A stretch of DNA of 64,000 nucleotides from Stemphylium vesicarium (Eukaryota; Ascomycota; Dothideomycetes; Pleosporales; Pleosporaceae), in NCBI GenBank assembly GCA_004380135.1, contig QXCR01000030.1, forward strand, positions 62,001 to 126,000. The letters run 5' to 3'. Positions 44,131 through 55,826 of the stretch are shown here, one piece after another. The translations under genes were made by a program, and so were the position numbers. The notes under the pieces are model-generated. The model saw only the letters and a list, made by a program, of their open reading frames with translations, was not told the DNA's origin and did no database searches. Positions within the stretch are counted from its first letter, which is position 1. The number at the start of each line of letters is the position of its first letter.

Positions 44131-46024
44131 ATGGGCGTGGATGTTGACGCCGAGTTCGGCATCACCCACTCCCAACCAATCAGCGACAAGGACCCCAATG
44201 CACGACCTGAGTGCTTCAAGTCCACTTTCCAAGAATGCTTGTTCGTCGTGTCCGTGACCATGGCTGTGGCTATGACGAGTTTCCTAACAGGATCAATCAC
44301 TGTTATGAGCTCTTTTGCGGCGAGGGACCTGGGCATGAGCAATGCAGAAATCACGTGGATGAATGCTGCAACATCGTACCATTAATCGCCAGTCTTGCAG
44401 TATAGTATCCAGAGCTAACTAAATAATCAGGCTCACCGCTGGGTCGCTGCTCCTCTTCTTTGGTAGCATAGCCGATCTCTTCGGACGCAAATCCATGTTC
44501 ATCGGTTCAATGTTTCTCTTCGCCGTCGTGAGCTTAGGAGCCGGCTTCTCTCAGACTGGCATGACCCTGGATATTCTCTGTGGTGTACTAGGCATCTTCT
44601 CTGCCTCAGCTGTGCCTCCCGCTCAGGGTATGCTCGGGGCCATATACGAGAAACCCAGCCCAAGGAAGAACAGGGCCTTTGGCTGCTACAGTGCCGGTAA
44701 CCCGATGGGCTTCGTATTTGGAACCATTCTCTCCGGTCTCTTCACTCAGATCTTCAACTGGAGGGCAGGATTCTACCTACTTGCTATCGTGTACTTCTGT
44801 ACTAGCATCGTCGCAGCTTTTACGGTTCCTAAAGACACCACACCCAAACAGACTCTGAATGCAGAGACGATCAAGAAGCTAGACCTACCCGGGACCGCGC
44901 TCACCATATTCGGAATTGGCGTGTTCTGTGCTGCACTGAGGTATCGTCGTGCGCCCAAATTTGTTGTATCAAGCTAACATTCACAGCCTTGGGGGCGACG
45001 CGCCAGATGGATGGAAGACACCCTATGTTCTCGTCCTGCTGATATTAGGAGTTCTTTTGATCGGCGCTTTCGTCGCATGGGAGTTTAGGTACCCTTATGC
45101 GATGATCGATATGAAGATCTGGTATGATCGAGACTTCTCTTTGGTAAGTCAGCTCACCTCTGCTACAAGCGCTTAGAATAGTCCCACTGACGCTTCATAA
45201 CAGCTGATCGCCATTCTCTCATGCGGCTTCCTGGGGTTCCCCGTGCTTTCTTTCTGGATCGCACTCTACTTTCAAACAGAGCTCGGCTACGACGCACTCA
45301 TGACTGGTGTCCACATGCTTCCAATGGCGATCGTGGGTATCTGCGCCAACGCAGTAGCGGCTCTAGTACAGCACAAAGTCTCCAATAAACTCCTTGTCGG
45401 CACCGGAGCATGTGCTCTTACCATTTCCTTCACTCTCGCAGCTGTCCAAAGATATGGAGACTCGTATTGGGCGTTCTCCTTCCCAGCACTGTGCTTGTGT
45501 GTCATTGGTGTGGATTTTCAATTTATTGTCGCGAATGTAAGCTTTACGACGGCTCAATGCTCTTCAAAGCTTCATCATCCTGCAGCTATGTAATAGCGCA
45601 ATGAATCTAACTAACTAAATCCTTTCAGATGTACGTTTTGTCATCGATGTCCATCAACAAACAGTCCATCGCAGGCTCACTCTTCCAAACCGTAACCCGT
45701 CTATGCATCGCCATCGCCTATGGTATCGCGACTGCTATTTTCGACGCCGTACAACAAAATCCAGCCACTTCTGGCTACTATGCCAACAATGCCGTCGAGC
45801 CCTTTGCCGCGGTCTTTTGGTTCGCAGCTGGCGTCTCGGTTCCTGGTCTGCTCCTCGTTCCCTTTCTGAGGATCGGCACGCAGGGCCACAAGGGCGATAC
45901 CGGACGAGTGAAGATGGTGAGCGAGCAAGAGAATGGACTTGAAAAGGGATCGGGTACCGAGGGAGGGCATGATGTCGCTGCCAAGGACGCGCATGTTTAC
46001 AGTGAAGGAAAAGAAAGTTACTAA
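44131..46024 (+). CDS. DHA2-family MFS transporter (ATR1/AMF1-like)
   Basis: Proton antiporter-type MFS protein of the 14-helix DHA2 group at the plasma membrane or vacuole. Exons are 44131..44375, 44431..44940, 44987..45143, 45204..45536 and 45629..46024, giving 546 residues; introns are 55, 46, 60 and 92 bp. Family features include helix 1 with SITVMSSFAARDLGMSNAEI, the loop SIADLFGRKSMFIGS (motif A), and GAIYEKPSPRKNRAFGCY followed by NPMGFVFGTILSG (motif C-like). The cytosolic tail is charged. The nearest yeast types are aminotriazole resistance proteins and the low-affinity ammonium exporter/importer Amf1; substrate cannot be told from sequence. Start MGVDVDAEF is preferred over an upstream in-frame ATG at 43999. 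Confidence 0.85.
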
Positions 46025-46589
46025 GTCTACAAAGGCTGCGGGTAATGACTGTAATTGGCACCTGCAGTTCAGTGTCTTATGACGCCATTGGATAGCACTC
46101 ACGTGAAAACACATTTCGAGTGACATGAAAGTCACGCTTTTGCCTCTCATTCCACGGAGTCTGCGAACAGCCATGGGACTTTGTACATCTCCCGAACTTA
46201 GCGCAACGGTTCCAAGCCGCCGACACACACCGGACCGCAGCCCACTTAGTCTAACGCCACAACAGACGGCGTCGCAATGGCATCACCTGTTCCAACGTTC
46301 GCGTCTGGCGATATGCTTGGGAGTCAAAATTGGGATTTCGAATCATGTATCGTTTTTTATAAGTGAGTAGTGACAATCGCTGCGTATGCTACCCATGAAG
46401 CCGTTACATATAACCATGTTTCAATCCTCTGTTGTCCAAAGGACGAGTAGAGCAGAACAGAACCTGAGAGCCCTTGACGCCATACATGATGGATATCTCA
46501 GACATAAAAAACAAATAAATGTCCGCAGATACTTGCACCTCATTCCGAAAGCGGTGAACATCATGTGAACGAGTGCAACCGCGGCTTCC
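46025..46589. other. intergenic region between convergent genes
   Basis: 565 bp between the stops of the DHA2 transporter and the bHLH gene. No gene, RNA or repeat recognised. Confidence 0.45.
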
Positions 46590-47637
46590 TCATGACACAT
46601 CCATACGATCCTCCATCCTCAAATCCTCAATCTCCTTTCTCAACATCTCAATCTCTTTTTCCTGCGCCCTCATCTTTTCCAATGCCATCTCAATCAACCG
46701 AGCTTTATTAACTGTTCTCTTTTCACCTGCTACACTTCCTCCGCCTGCTCCTTTACCGGCTTTTTCCCCAGCACCGCCTCCTTTTTCTCCGCCACCACCA
46801 CCACCATCATCCTCCTCCTTTCCCCGCATAATCACAAAACACGTAGTCCCACTTCCAAACGTGACTTCGCCGTCGAGTAGAAATTCTGCCAAGTCCACCA
46901 TGGCGTTCTTCATGCGGTCGCGGCGAGCCTGTTCCGCCGCGCGGTGCGTGGCGCGCTTCATCATGACGCCCGTGGCCATTGCGGTGCTAAAATGCAAGCC
47001 CATCTCGAGATGTTGGCCAGAGGAGATGAGTTCGTAGTTTGATTTTGAGGCGAGGAGGTCGGCTTGGGGGGTTGTCACGCCGCCGGCTCCTGGGAGTGTG
47101 TGTTAGAAGGGTGGCTGATGTTGAACTCACAAGGGTGTGATCACGGGATTGTTCGACTGTGAAGGTGGAGTCGAGAGGGAGACTTGATTTTTACTCACCA
47201 TTACTGTCGGCGGGAGCAATGCTGCTTTTCCTTCTGGCGATGGGGATTTTGTTTGGTGGCGCTGAGGATGCATGGGATATTGATGATATAGTACTCGCTG
47301 TGTCCGCTGCGACTGACGGTGATCTTATCGAAGAAACAGTTGGTGAAGTGATAGATTGCGCGGCTACTGATGGAGATTTGAGTGACCGGATAGGATGTAT
47401 CGGTATTTGAACAGGCTGTTGTTGTTGCTGTGATTGTGGCTGTATTTGCGGCGGTGGCTGTGCTTGTACCTGCTGTACATGTGCTTGTTGTTGCTGCTGT
47501 TGTGCACTCTCCCTAACCGGACTATATCTCCTTCTCTTTTTGAATATCTGAGGCCAAGTTCTACTTAGCGGACCCCGATGGCCGCCTTCATTTCGCTCGC
47601 TATCGGGCGCTCGATTCGGCTGCGGGTAAGGCTGCAT
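46590..47637 (-). CDS. bHLH transcription factor with long glycine-rich loop
   Basis: Nuclear DNA-binding protein. Exon 1 is 47637..47199, a 109 bp intron is 47198..47090, and exon 2 is 47089..46590, giving 312 residues. The N-terminal half is Gln/Pro/Ser-rich with polyglutamine runs, an activation-domain-like composition. The basic region KRATHRAAEQARRDRMKNAM (about 191-210) has His195, Glu199 and Arg203, the H-E-R set that reads CACGTG E-boxes, as in Pho4/NUC-1 and similar factors. Helix 1 (VDLAEFLL) is followed by about 50 residues rich in Gly, Glu and Lys, then helix 2 (TVNKARLIEMALEKM), which runs on into a Glu/Lys/Leu coiled coil. Target genes are unknown; a phosphate regulator is one possibility. 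Confidence 0.85.
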
Positions 47638-48796
47638 GATTCATCGAAGTTGCAACAACAACACCAAACAGACAACTTGAGAAGACAATGTTGGAAACGT
47701 CCTACCCGCTACCAAAGATAATATTAAACGCCACGGAAAGCTGCGGCCAAGGCTCACAAGACAAACGTGTCAGCTTAGGCTCCCGCCTGCAAGACACAAC
47801 AAGAAACAATGATGGAGTGGAGACGCGTCGCTAACAAAGGGACGGGCGCGAATTGTAGGAAAAGGGACACAGGGTCTACCCAGGGCTCTGGGGAGGTTGA
47901 GCTTGATTAGCTGAGATGCGCACGCACAGCAGTGTTGCAGACGGGTAGTATAGAAGCTTGTGCGTGAGCGGTCCGGTTTTGGCCTCATCCATGGGTCGAG
48001 CGCTGCAGTCGCGAAGGGAGGCGTAGTCGTACGCGCGATCTGGAACGGCTTTCCGCGGCCATGCTTGCGCATGCTCCGTTAAAAGCAAATGGCTGTCGCA
48101 GTGAGAATGGATGCGGAGCGAAGCTTTCGCTTGGCGGGTGCCCAAAGACGGCTGCATTGCTGCTGACATGGAGATGCGTTGAGCGCGTCGTGCAGCCAAC
48201 CAAACTTCGCCCCGTGAGCACATGGCCGCCAAGACCTCGATCCATAGTGAGAGCGCCCTTGTCTTGGGCCCAGCCCGCCGAGCGATTAGTTGCCTCCATT
48301 ATCGCTGGAGACGGTATTCGAGTGACATTCCTTTCGTGGCACTGTGGGACCTCCGCTCTGGAAGGCAGACCCATAGCTCCGCTCTCAAGGATCGTGGGGT
48401 CACCTTCTGGATTCGGGCTTTAGGTTTGATCCAGCCGCTAAAATCACAGTCGTGAAGCGATCAATGAGCGCCGAGCATCATGGCACGTGTGTCGTTCCGG
48501 CTTGTGCCGGTGTATCATATCATCATCCTAGACGACTGTGTTGAAATCAAGGGATACTTATCAAGCGACACGTCAGGGAGAATGGCACCACACATGAAGC
48601 TTTAGCTTTGTCGAGTCTGACATCAAGGTGCCCCTGCTTGTTCAGATCGGTCTGCCCTTCATTTAGCATAGAAAACAGAAAGCAGCGTGTGCGCGTAGTG
48701 TAATCAGGCGAGCACCTTCCATAATAGGTTGAATACTTCGTCAAAAAAAAGATCAATATTCGCTAACAATCACATACACGACGTCACAATGGCCTC
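47638..48796. other. intergenic region upstream of the bHLH gene
   Basis: 1.2 kb between tandem minus-strand genes, holding the bHLH promoter. Several short frames overlap on both strands near 48000-48400, but none shows family character. No RNA gene seen. Confidence 0.45.
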
Positions 48797-50505
48797 CTAA
48801 GTCGAGCTATTCGCCCTACTAACCATTTCGTGGCTCTCGTAACTCTGTTTTCCTTTGAGTTGCACCCCGGGAACATATTCCAGCTCCTCATCTTCGAGGT
48901 CAGTGTCTAGTTCCTCTTCGCCGAGCATCTTGGGATTCAAGGAGAATGCACCCTTAGGCACGAATGTGCTTGCGAGGACCAGCACGGCTATGATGGTAAA
49001 CTGGACACCAGCCACATTCTGTATAGCTCCGTGTATCTGCTCGTGGTTTTGGTCGGAAACGCGGTCGATGTATGTCCCAAGGGACACGGATGCAATAGCG
49101 TAGGTAACGATATATGTGCTATAGAGGAAGGCCATCACGGCTCCTAATGCCGAGACATTCTGAGTCTTCGATTCGATTCGAGCGAGCGATGCTTGGATGT
49201 ATGCCGCGAGCGACACATCACCGGCAGCCCAGCCGAAGCTCATGGGCAAGAATGTTGCTCCCACGATCCAGGCTTGAGCTACGTCATTTCGAGGAGGATT
49301 CCAGTACGGCAGATACCAGACTATCAGTAGAGCAAGCGCGTCCAGTCGAAGCCATGGGATCGGAGTCTGTACCAAGTTTGTGAACATGAAGACGAACAGA
49401 GCCCCCAATAGTTCACCAAAATTGGATCCTCCCACTATAATTTGCGACCAGGCAGAGTTGCCAAAGTACCGTCGCGCCACTGCGGGGGCGATGGCGTTTT
49501 CCAGATACCGATGTGCGTAAAGGGCTACGGCGTACCCAGGGAGCAGCCAGATGAACTTTCGATGTGTGAAAATGATCTTGGCCCCAGTCCCGACTGATTC
49601 GAAGAACAGATAGAATCCGCCGATCACGGCTTTGACGTATGTAGGCTGGCTTTCCAAGATCAGAGCCGTATGCTCTTTTGGTATACTGTCCTCGTGAATG
49701 AAGTACCAAAGAATCGATGCAGCGGCAAAGAAAATGGGTGTGATGATGAAGCTGAAGTTGTTTCCGAAGTGTGGGATGAGAGCAAGTGCCGTACAAAAAG
49801 CGCCTGCTGTTCCGCTGATCTCGTAGAATATATGAACTAAAGAGTCCATTCGTCGCAGTTTCTGAATATTGCCGCCAACGAGATCTCGAGGGATAACGCG
49901 CCGGATGAGCTCAACCATACCGTAAACTATGCCGCAAACGCAGTCTGATACCTGTCAGTGAATCTGTACAGTGACATCTACGCAACACGCTGAGCTGGTT
50001 GCTCACGAAGACTTGAACGGAACTCGCCACGTACACCAGGATGAAAGCTTTCGCACTTACATATAGGTATCATCGCATCTGTGTCGTAGTCACCATAATA
50101 GCTGAAGTCATTCTTGGGCCATCCGCGTGGCACAAATTTGCCGCCAGTCGCAGCATCCAAGATGAGCAAGAGACTGCTCATGAATGCGAAGATGAGTACA
50201 GCGCAGGCTAGAACATTCTTGGTTGGATACCTCTTGATCAGTGGTGCTATCAAGATGGACCCCACGCATTGGAAGGCTTGGTTTAGTCCCGTCAAGACAC
50301 CGACGCGCTGGAATGTGATGGAAATGTGTGTCGTTTTCTCGAGTTCATCGTATCGATTTGTTGCCAGTGCTATGACGGATCCGTTGAAAGCCTCCAGTCC
50401 GAACTTATACATCATAATGCCGGCGATGTAAATAGCGATGTTCCGGCGCTCGATCGGTGTGTATATGTTCCATGTTTCTCGGATGACAGCGACGGGTCGG
50501 ACCAT
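48797..50505 (-). CDS. MFS transporter-like protein, substrate unknown
   Basis: Exon 1 is 50505..50061, the intron is 50060..49945 (116 bp), and exon 2 is 49944..48797, giving 530 residues. The acceptor GTATCAG at 49945 restores a helix reading AMIPIYCVCGIVYGMVELIR across the junction; the two other nearby AGs give a stop or break the frame. About 12 hydrophobic helices are present, with a short loop carrying RRVIPRDLVGGNIQKLRRMD and a conserved-looking FYEISGTAGAF. The C-terminal tail is acidic (EEELDTDLEDEELEYVPG). A lone MFS motif A is poorly preserved, so this is a divergent branch. Fungal homologues of this type are, to my knowledge, uncharacterised. Start is the first ATG of the open frame. 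Confidence 0.75.
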
Positions 50506-51739
50506 GGCGATAGTCAGAGCACAAAAACGTGCGGTAGCAGTGCTACGAGTTCAGAATCGAGCCCACAAATGCGGACAGACCTGGTTTATACTTCCGCGAT
50601 TCCGGGTCGATGGTGTTGAAGTCACATCCAATGAGAGAAAAGGAGGCCTGCATGTGGAGTGGCCGGTACGCTACGGGCTCCCGCGAGGGTTTGCAGGATG
50701 TGACACCCGCATTTGTGACGAGGAGGCATTGCAAGGGCCCTGTTGTTCATGCTGTCAAGAAGGTCGGCCTGCTGCTTTCGAGGGCCAAGTTGAACTACTG
50801 CACGACCCTAGTCCTAATGAAGCTCGGCGCGCTCGTTCGTTACTGACCAGTCAGACCCCCCACGTGTCTGACATTCAGCGCTGGGGCAGCCTAGGGTAAG
50901 CGGCTGAACGACGAGAGCAACCTGAGCCGCTGCTACTGAAGACATATTTCCATCAATGAAATTTTGTAACGATGAGAGGCTGCATATTATACTTTGGGTA
51001 ACACTGCCAATGCTTGTTGTTGGATATCGGAGAGAGGAGGCGCGAATTGAGGCATCTGAGAGAAGCTGCATGGTCAATGCACCCGGGCTCTTTGGCAATA
51101 TTATCGGATACGGCCGATCGCCTTGCAGGCGGTTGTGCGGGTCGTTCAGCGAATCCTACAATTACGTGTTTCCGGCTGCACACGACCAACGCTGCGCATC
51201 AGTAACGCAGGACCACTCTGAACTAGTTCAAACGAAATTGACATGGTACCAAGGGTTCCTGCATTAGACTTGTAGGCCTTCTGAGGTTCGGCAACCGAAT
51301 TGATTGCACGCAGTGACACTTTCATGCTAATTCAAGCTATGGTTTATTGTGTGCTATTTGCATGGATAGATGGCAAAGCGCAACCAGCTAAGGCCAGGAG
51401 ACATCTTGTGGCGAGTGTGAAGATCCGAAGCAGATAAAGCAGGTAGATTGTGCGAATCGTCTTAAAGTATTCTGTTTGGCATCAGTCGGATGACCGGACT
51501 GGAAACTAGTTTACAGGCTGACCTGCTCGTGCCTAGAGTGTTTACATAGGATTTGGATCCTGAGACTCTGGAAGACTTTATGTGTATCTGCCACGCCAGC
51601 ACATGTCGGATTTATATCGAAGGCCGGTAATAATTTGCCAGCCGTACGAGGGCAGGACTTGACGTTTGGCGCCAATGCATTCTGGCTACCACGAGGTATA
51701 AGCGCGTTCTTGGAAAGCGAAACGGCTACAGCCGATATC
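50506..51739. other. intergenic region between tandem minus-strand genes
   Basis: 1.2 kb between the MFS start and the CWC21 stop. It contains the MFS promoter. Frames present on both strands look random; no RNA gene or repeat recognised. Confidence 0.45.
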
Positions 51740-52291
51740 TTAATCCGAGTCATCCTCCTTATACCGTCGGGCTTCTTTGGCTTTCTCGACCTTTTCTTCA
51801 TCTTCGGCTTCTCTCTTGGCAAGACCCTCGCGCATTCTTTCCTCTTGCTTCCGCCAGTGGCTGCCTTCTTCATAATCTTCGCTGATGCCCAAGGCCTTGC
51901 GCAGCCTTTCACTCTCTTCCATTTTAGCTTTCGCAAGGTCGTGAACTTGATGCGACTTGAGCCGCTTTGCATTCGGGCCCATATCTTTGCCGTCTTTGCG
52001 CTCCTGATCTAGTTTGCGACGCAGTCCCTCGCACTGGTCGTCAATCTCATCCTCGTCGACCCCCTCTTCTTCGAGCTTGTCGCGTAGTTCAAAAACCTTG
52101 ACTTCAATATCGCGTTTCGCTTCGTGTTCGAGGATCTCGGCATCTGGCTGTCTTGGGCGGTGTTTCGCTTGGTCCCAATCTTTTGGGTAGGGCTGGATCT
52201 TGTCGCGTGGCCTGAGGAGTGATCTGTTTTTCTGAACGTAGCCTGAGGTACCGCTACCTCTCGGTGTAGTGAGGCCCACATTGTCGGCCAT
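51740..52291 (-). CDS. CWC21: pre-mRNA-splicing factor Cwc21
   Basis: Spliceosome component related to the N-terminus of human SRRM2, acting around the catalytic steps near Prp8 and Snu114. Intronless, 183 residues. The highly conserved start [18 protein letters not shown] is diagnostic. The cwf21 domain is seen around residues 50-95 ([20 protein letters not shown], then a short acidic turn and [12 protein letters not shown]). The C-terminus is charged and helical with many Glu, Lys and Arg. Length is close to fungal family members. It is divergent from CDC123 with a 269 bp gap. Confidence 0.93.
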   Translation of the reverse strand: MADNVGLTTPRGSGTSGYVQKNRSLLRPRDKIQPYPKDWDQAKHRPRQPDAEILEHEAKRDIEVKVFELRDKLEEEGVDEDEIDDQCEGLRRKLDQERKDGKDMGPNAKRLKSHQVHDLAKAKMEESERLRKALGISEDYEEGSHWRKQEERMREGLAKREAEDEEKVEKAKEARRYKEDDSD

Positions 52292-52560
52292 GGCTTGAGT
52301 TGTAGTGGGAGTGAAGGGGTTCGTGTCGGGTTGTTGATGAAGGTGTTCTGCAGAGACGATAGTTGCATGGGTAGTTTGCGGAGAGTTCGGAGGTGAGCTT
52401 AGCTGCCCAGGTGGGGTCCGAGCTTAGTGACGGAATCTCAGTTGCCCCACCAAAACTTTCCCTTGACTGCGAAGACTCACGCAGCAATGGAGTCACCACA
52501 CCGCTTGCTGTATCTTCAAATCTTCTTTGCAACTGCTCTTGGATACGTATTATATCCATC

Positions 52561-53851
52561 ATGAACGTACAAGATACCGCGAACCGCGATCTTGATGCTG
52601 GACCAGTAGAGGTGGGGTACACAGAGTTGCCCTTCCCACCAGTCACCAAACAGCATATCTTGAATTGCTCATACCACTGTTGGCACCCAAAGTCAGTCTT
52701 GTCACGTGTAACCCAGCATCTTCTATACTAACTTCACTAGATACCGCGCAGTCACACCCAAAGCGCGCCTCGTACCCCTCCCACCTGCCTTCCTCGAATA
52801 CCTGCGCTCCGACGGCATCGTTCTACCCCCCGAAGAGAACGACAACCCCTCTTGGTCGGACAACGACAGTGGTATCTTCTCAGGTGCTGATAACAATGAG
52901 GACGATGCCGAAGAGAGCCTAGATCCAAGTACCGAGTGGCGCGACACACATGATGCCATCGAGCGCACCATTGAAGAGCTCGGCGGCAAGGTTGCGCCCA
53001 AGCTCAACTGGAGTGCGCCAAAAGACGCGACCTGGATAGCGGCAACCAACAGTATGGAGTGCCGGACACCAAACGATATTTACCTCTTGCTGAAAAGCAG
53101 TGACTTTGTTACCCATGATCTCGGACACGCCTTCGATGATACCGCCGATCAATCTACAACGCCAGACCCAGAGATTCCGTACCATCTAGTGTTGAGGAAA
53201 TGGATCACGCTCAACCCCAGTGTTGAGTTCCGATGTTTTGTGCGCAATCGCAGACTAATCGCATTGTGCCAGCGCGACCTAAATCATTTCGACTTCTTGT
53301 TCAACATGCAAGATAAATTGCGAAATACTATCCAAGATTTCTTCGATGCGAAATTGCGCGACACCTTCCCTGACCCAAACTTCACTTTCGACGTATACGT
53401 ACCACCACCGCATAACAAAGTTTGGGTAGTGGACTTCAATCCGTGGGCTGTACGGACAGATCCCTTGATCTTTTCGTGGATGGAGTTGCTCACAATGGAG
53501 GTACCCGACACAGCACCCCTAGAGGAGACGACTGTGCGCCTGAAGTTAGCTCAACCAGGCGATGTGAGCGACCCGACCCCCAAGAAGGATACCGCATCAG
53601 AAGATAAGGACGATCTGTCCGACGAAGATGACATTGAAGAGGTGTGGCAGCCAGAGTTCCGCCTAGTAAGGAGAGACGATCCAGAGGCGTACGGCTTTAC
53701 GACGCCACAGTACAGTGCTCACAAACTGCCCAAGGACGTAGTGGATGCAAGCACTGGGGGAGAAGGTCAGCTGAGAGAATTCGCGATGCAGTGGGAACAG
53801 GCACAAAAGTTGGCTGAGCAACAAAAGGCCGAAGATAGTGAGGACGATTAG
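52561..53851 (+). CDS. CDC123: translation initiation factor eIF2 assembly protein Cdc123
   Basis: D123-family ATP-grasp-like chaperone that helps assemble the eIF2 heterotrimer and supports cell-cycle entry. Exon 1 is 52561..52691, a 49 bp intron is 52692..52740, and exon 2 is 52741..53851, giving 413 residues. Family signatures are [17 protein letters not shown], then [14 protein letters not shown], then [38 protein letters not shown] and the metal/nucleotide segment [20 protein letters not shown]. Two acidic Ser-rich insertions ([11 protein letters not shown] and [12 protein letters not shown]) are common in fungal members. The start chosen precedes the conserved [11 protein letters not shown] segment; the frame is open upstream to 52393 without conserved sequence. 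Confidence 0.93.
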
Positions 53852-54477
53852 ATACGGGTGTGGAGATCCCCGCGCAGGTGTCGACACTAACAAGTAGACA
53901 CCATTAAAGCTATACAACGCATGAGACGCCGAAACTTTACTGCATTGGTCTGCTAAAGAGTCATAAATTCCTACAACTTGGCGTAAACAAACACAGATTT
54001 GTACATGTTTGATTGGCTGCTTTGGCCATGTGCTTTGAGGAATGACCAGCCTCGTCGCGTGAGGCTCGCGGTCCGCCACCGTGACTCGCACATGCAGGGC
54101 ACTTGCTTGTTTCACCGCTACGCACCCCACACTTCCGATTCGACGAGCCTCGATCTTTCCTACACAAGTGCCGCCATCCAGAACAGCCCGACTTTGTTGT
54201 CATTTTTTCTTGCTGCTTTTATTACATGTGCTCGATATCAACTTCTCTTCTGCTACCATAAAACTCACACAATACTCGCGCAAGGCACGCTTTTGGCTTA
54301 TTATTAAATAACTAGCCACGCGCAGCCAAAGTTCACCAAGGCGCGTGTTCCGAAGAATAAGCCGCGACTCATATATCCGCATCACACATCCACCAATTCG
54401 TATCGTCATAGATCTGAGCAGCTCTACTTTCAAAACACACCGAACATTAGCGAATTGCACAGGCGCCTGTACTCAAC
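53852..54477. other. intergenic region CDC123 / F-box-like gene
   Basis: 626 bp between tandem genes. It holds the CDC123 3' end and the promoter of the next gene. Nothing else recognised. Confidence 0.45.
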
Positions 54478-55707
54478 ATGAGCATACCGGATAGCACTTA
54501 CAGCGGCTTCTTGTCATTACCTACAGAGATCCGATGCCAGATTTACGACTACTTGCTCGCTGAACCATACGCCATCACCATCGGCGCCGGATACATTACT
54601 TGTTTCGGCAACCGGATACAAGACCGCGCTCGCAAGATCGAAATCCCAGGTCTACCGCTGGACCTCGCGCCACTTGCACGACGCCGACACGATGCATCCC
54701 TCCTTTCCGCCGCGAAACTCCCAACGATCGCTGTTGAGAATGGGTGCATGGACGATACTGAAGGCGAGAAGCTAGGATTCCCGGCGCCACTGGCGTTGTC
54801 GTTGACATCTTGGCTGATCAAGGACGAGCTGAGCGATTGCATACGTAGACGGAGGCAAATCTCGCAAGCACACACTATTATCGATGGAGACGGTGTGCCT
54901 CAAGAAAACGAACAGGAGGAGGAGGGGCTGTCACTCTATGTGTCGTACCCATATGGAGTATTAGTGCTGAAGAGCCAATACCCATACTTGTTGAAGCAAG
55001 CGCGAAGGGTGTATATCTCTGGGCATTATACTCCTTTGCAAGAACAAGAAGATTACGCGTCGTCCGAACCAAGCGAAGACGAGCGCTTAACTCCATCCAA
55101 CAGCTTCGCAGCAGCCTCTTTCAACGCCCCAGCATCGGGACCTTCAACGAGCGTCGCATCGTTGGCCAGCAACGCCTCAAGACGCACAGCACGCCAAAGC
55201 GCATCCGTCAATCCTCCTCGCCCTCGTCTCCGCATGGACGCTCCTCTTGCCCACGAATCCCGATACACGTCAAATATAACCACGTCCTTCCCACCATTCT
55301 CTAAACCCACCGCGACCCACGCGCCAGCCGCCCTTGCCCATCTCATCTCAACCCTATTTCCCAAAGACATCGCTCCCCTTACGAGGTTTACAGCGCGCAT
55401 CCTCTTCCCGGGCGAGAACACGTACGGCAGCGTCTGGGGTGACGATAATAGCCCCGTCACACATATCCTGCGCAACATCTGCGGTGGCAAAATCGATATG
55501 AAGGTTTTGAGATGCAACCTTGGTACGGGGCTCAGGTTGACGGCGAGACCGAAACCGGAAACAAGGATTGTGAGTACAAGTTGGGTGAATTGGAAGAAAG
55601 CGGACTTTGTGGCCGCAGGTACTCTTGGCGGTACGAGAAGAGCAGCTGGAAGACTAGGCTTGGGTGATCTGGATGGGTTTTTGATGGGAGATGAGTGCGG
55701 TGCTTGA
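54478..55707 (+). CDS. F-box-like protein, function unknown
   Basis: Intronless, 409 residues. The N-terminus has the short F-box/2EXR-like segment FLSLPTEIRCQIYDYLLAEP common to large families of filamentous fungal proteins. The rest has no recognised domain. Residues about 180-255 are Ser/Ala-rich and likely disordered; the C-terminal 120 residues are more ordered (FTARILFPGENTYGSVWG, then HILRNICGGKIDMKVLR) and Gly/Arg-rich near the end. An F-box protein would link Skp1 to a substrate, but the motif is minimal and a substrate cannot be guessed. Convergent with the Zn2Cys6 gene, 119 bp apart. Confidence 0.7.
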   Translation: MSIPDSTYSGFLSLPTEIRCQIYDYLLAEPYAITIGAGYITCFGNRIQDRARKIEIPGLPLDLAPLARRRHDASLLSAAKLPTIAVENGCMDDTEGEKLGFPAPLALSLTSWLIKDELSDCIRRRRQISQAHTIIDGDGVPQENEQEEEGLSLYVSYPYGVLVLKSQYPYLLKQARRVYISGHYTPLQEQEDYASSEPSEDERLTPSNSFAAASFNAPASGPSTSVASLASNASRRTARQSASVNPPRPRLRMDAPLAHESRYTSNITTSFPPFSKPTATHAPAALAHLISTLFPKDIAPLTRFTARILFPGENTYGSVWGDDNSPVTHILRNICGGKIDMKVLRCNLGTGLRLTARPKPETRIVSTSWVNWKKADFVAAGTLGGTRRAAGRLGLGDLDGFLMGDECGA

Positions 55708-55826
55708 AGATTTATGAACGTTATATCTGTATTTTTCCGGCTAGGGAAATAATCTACCAGCTCGATGAGCTATTTTACTTGCATCTCAAGCCTGAGTAAT
55801 TCGACTTCAGGTGATTAGTGGATACA

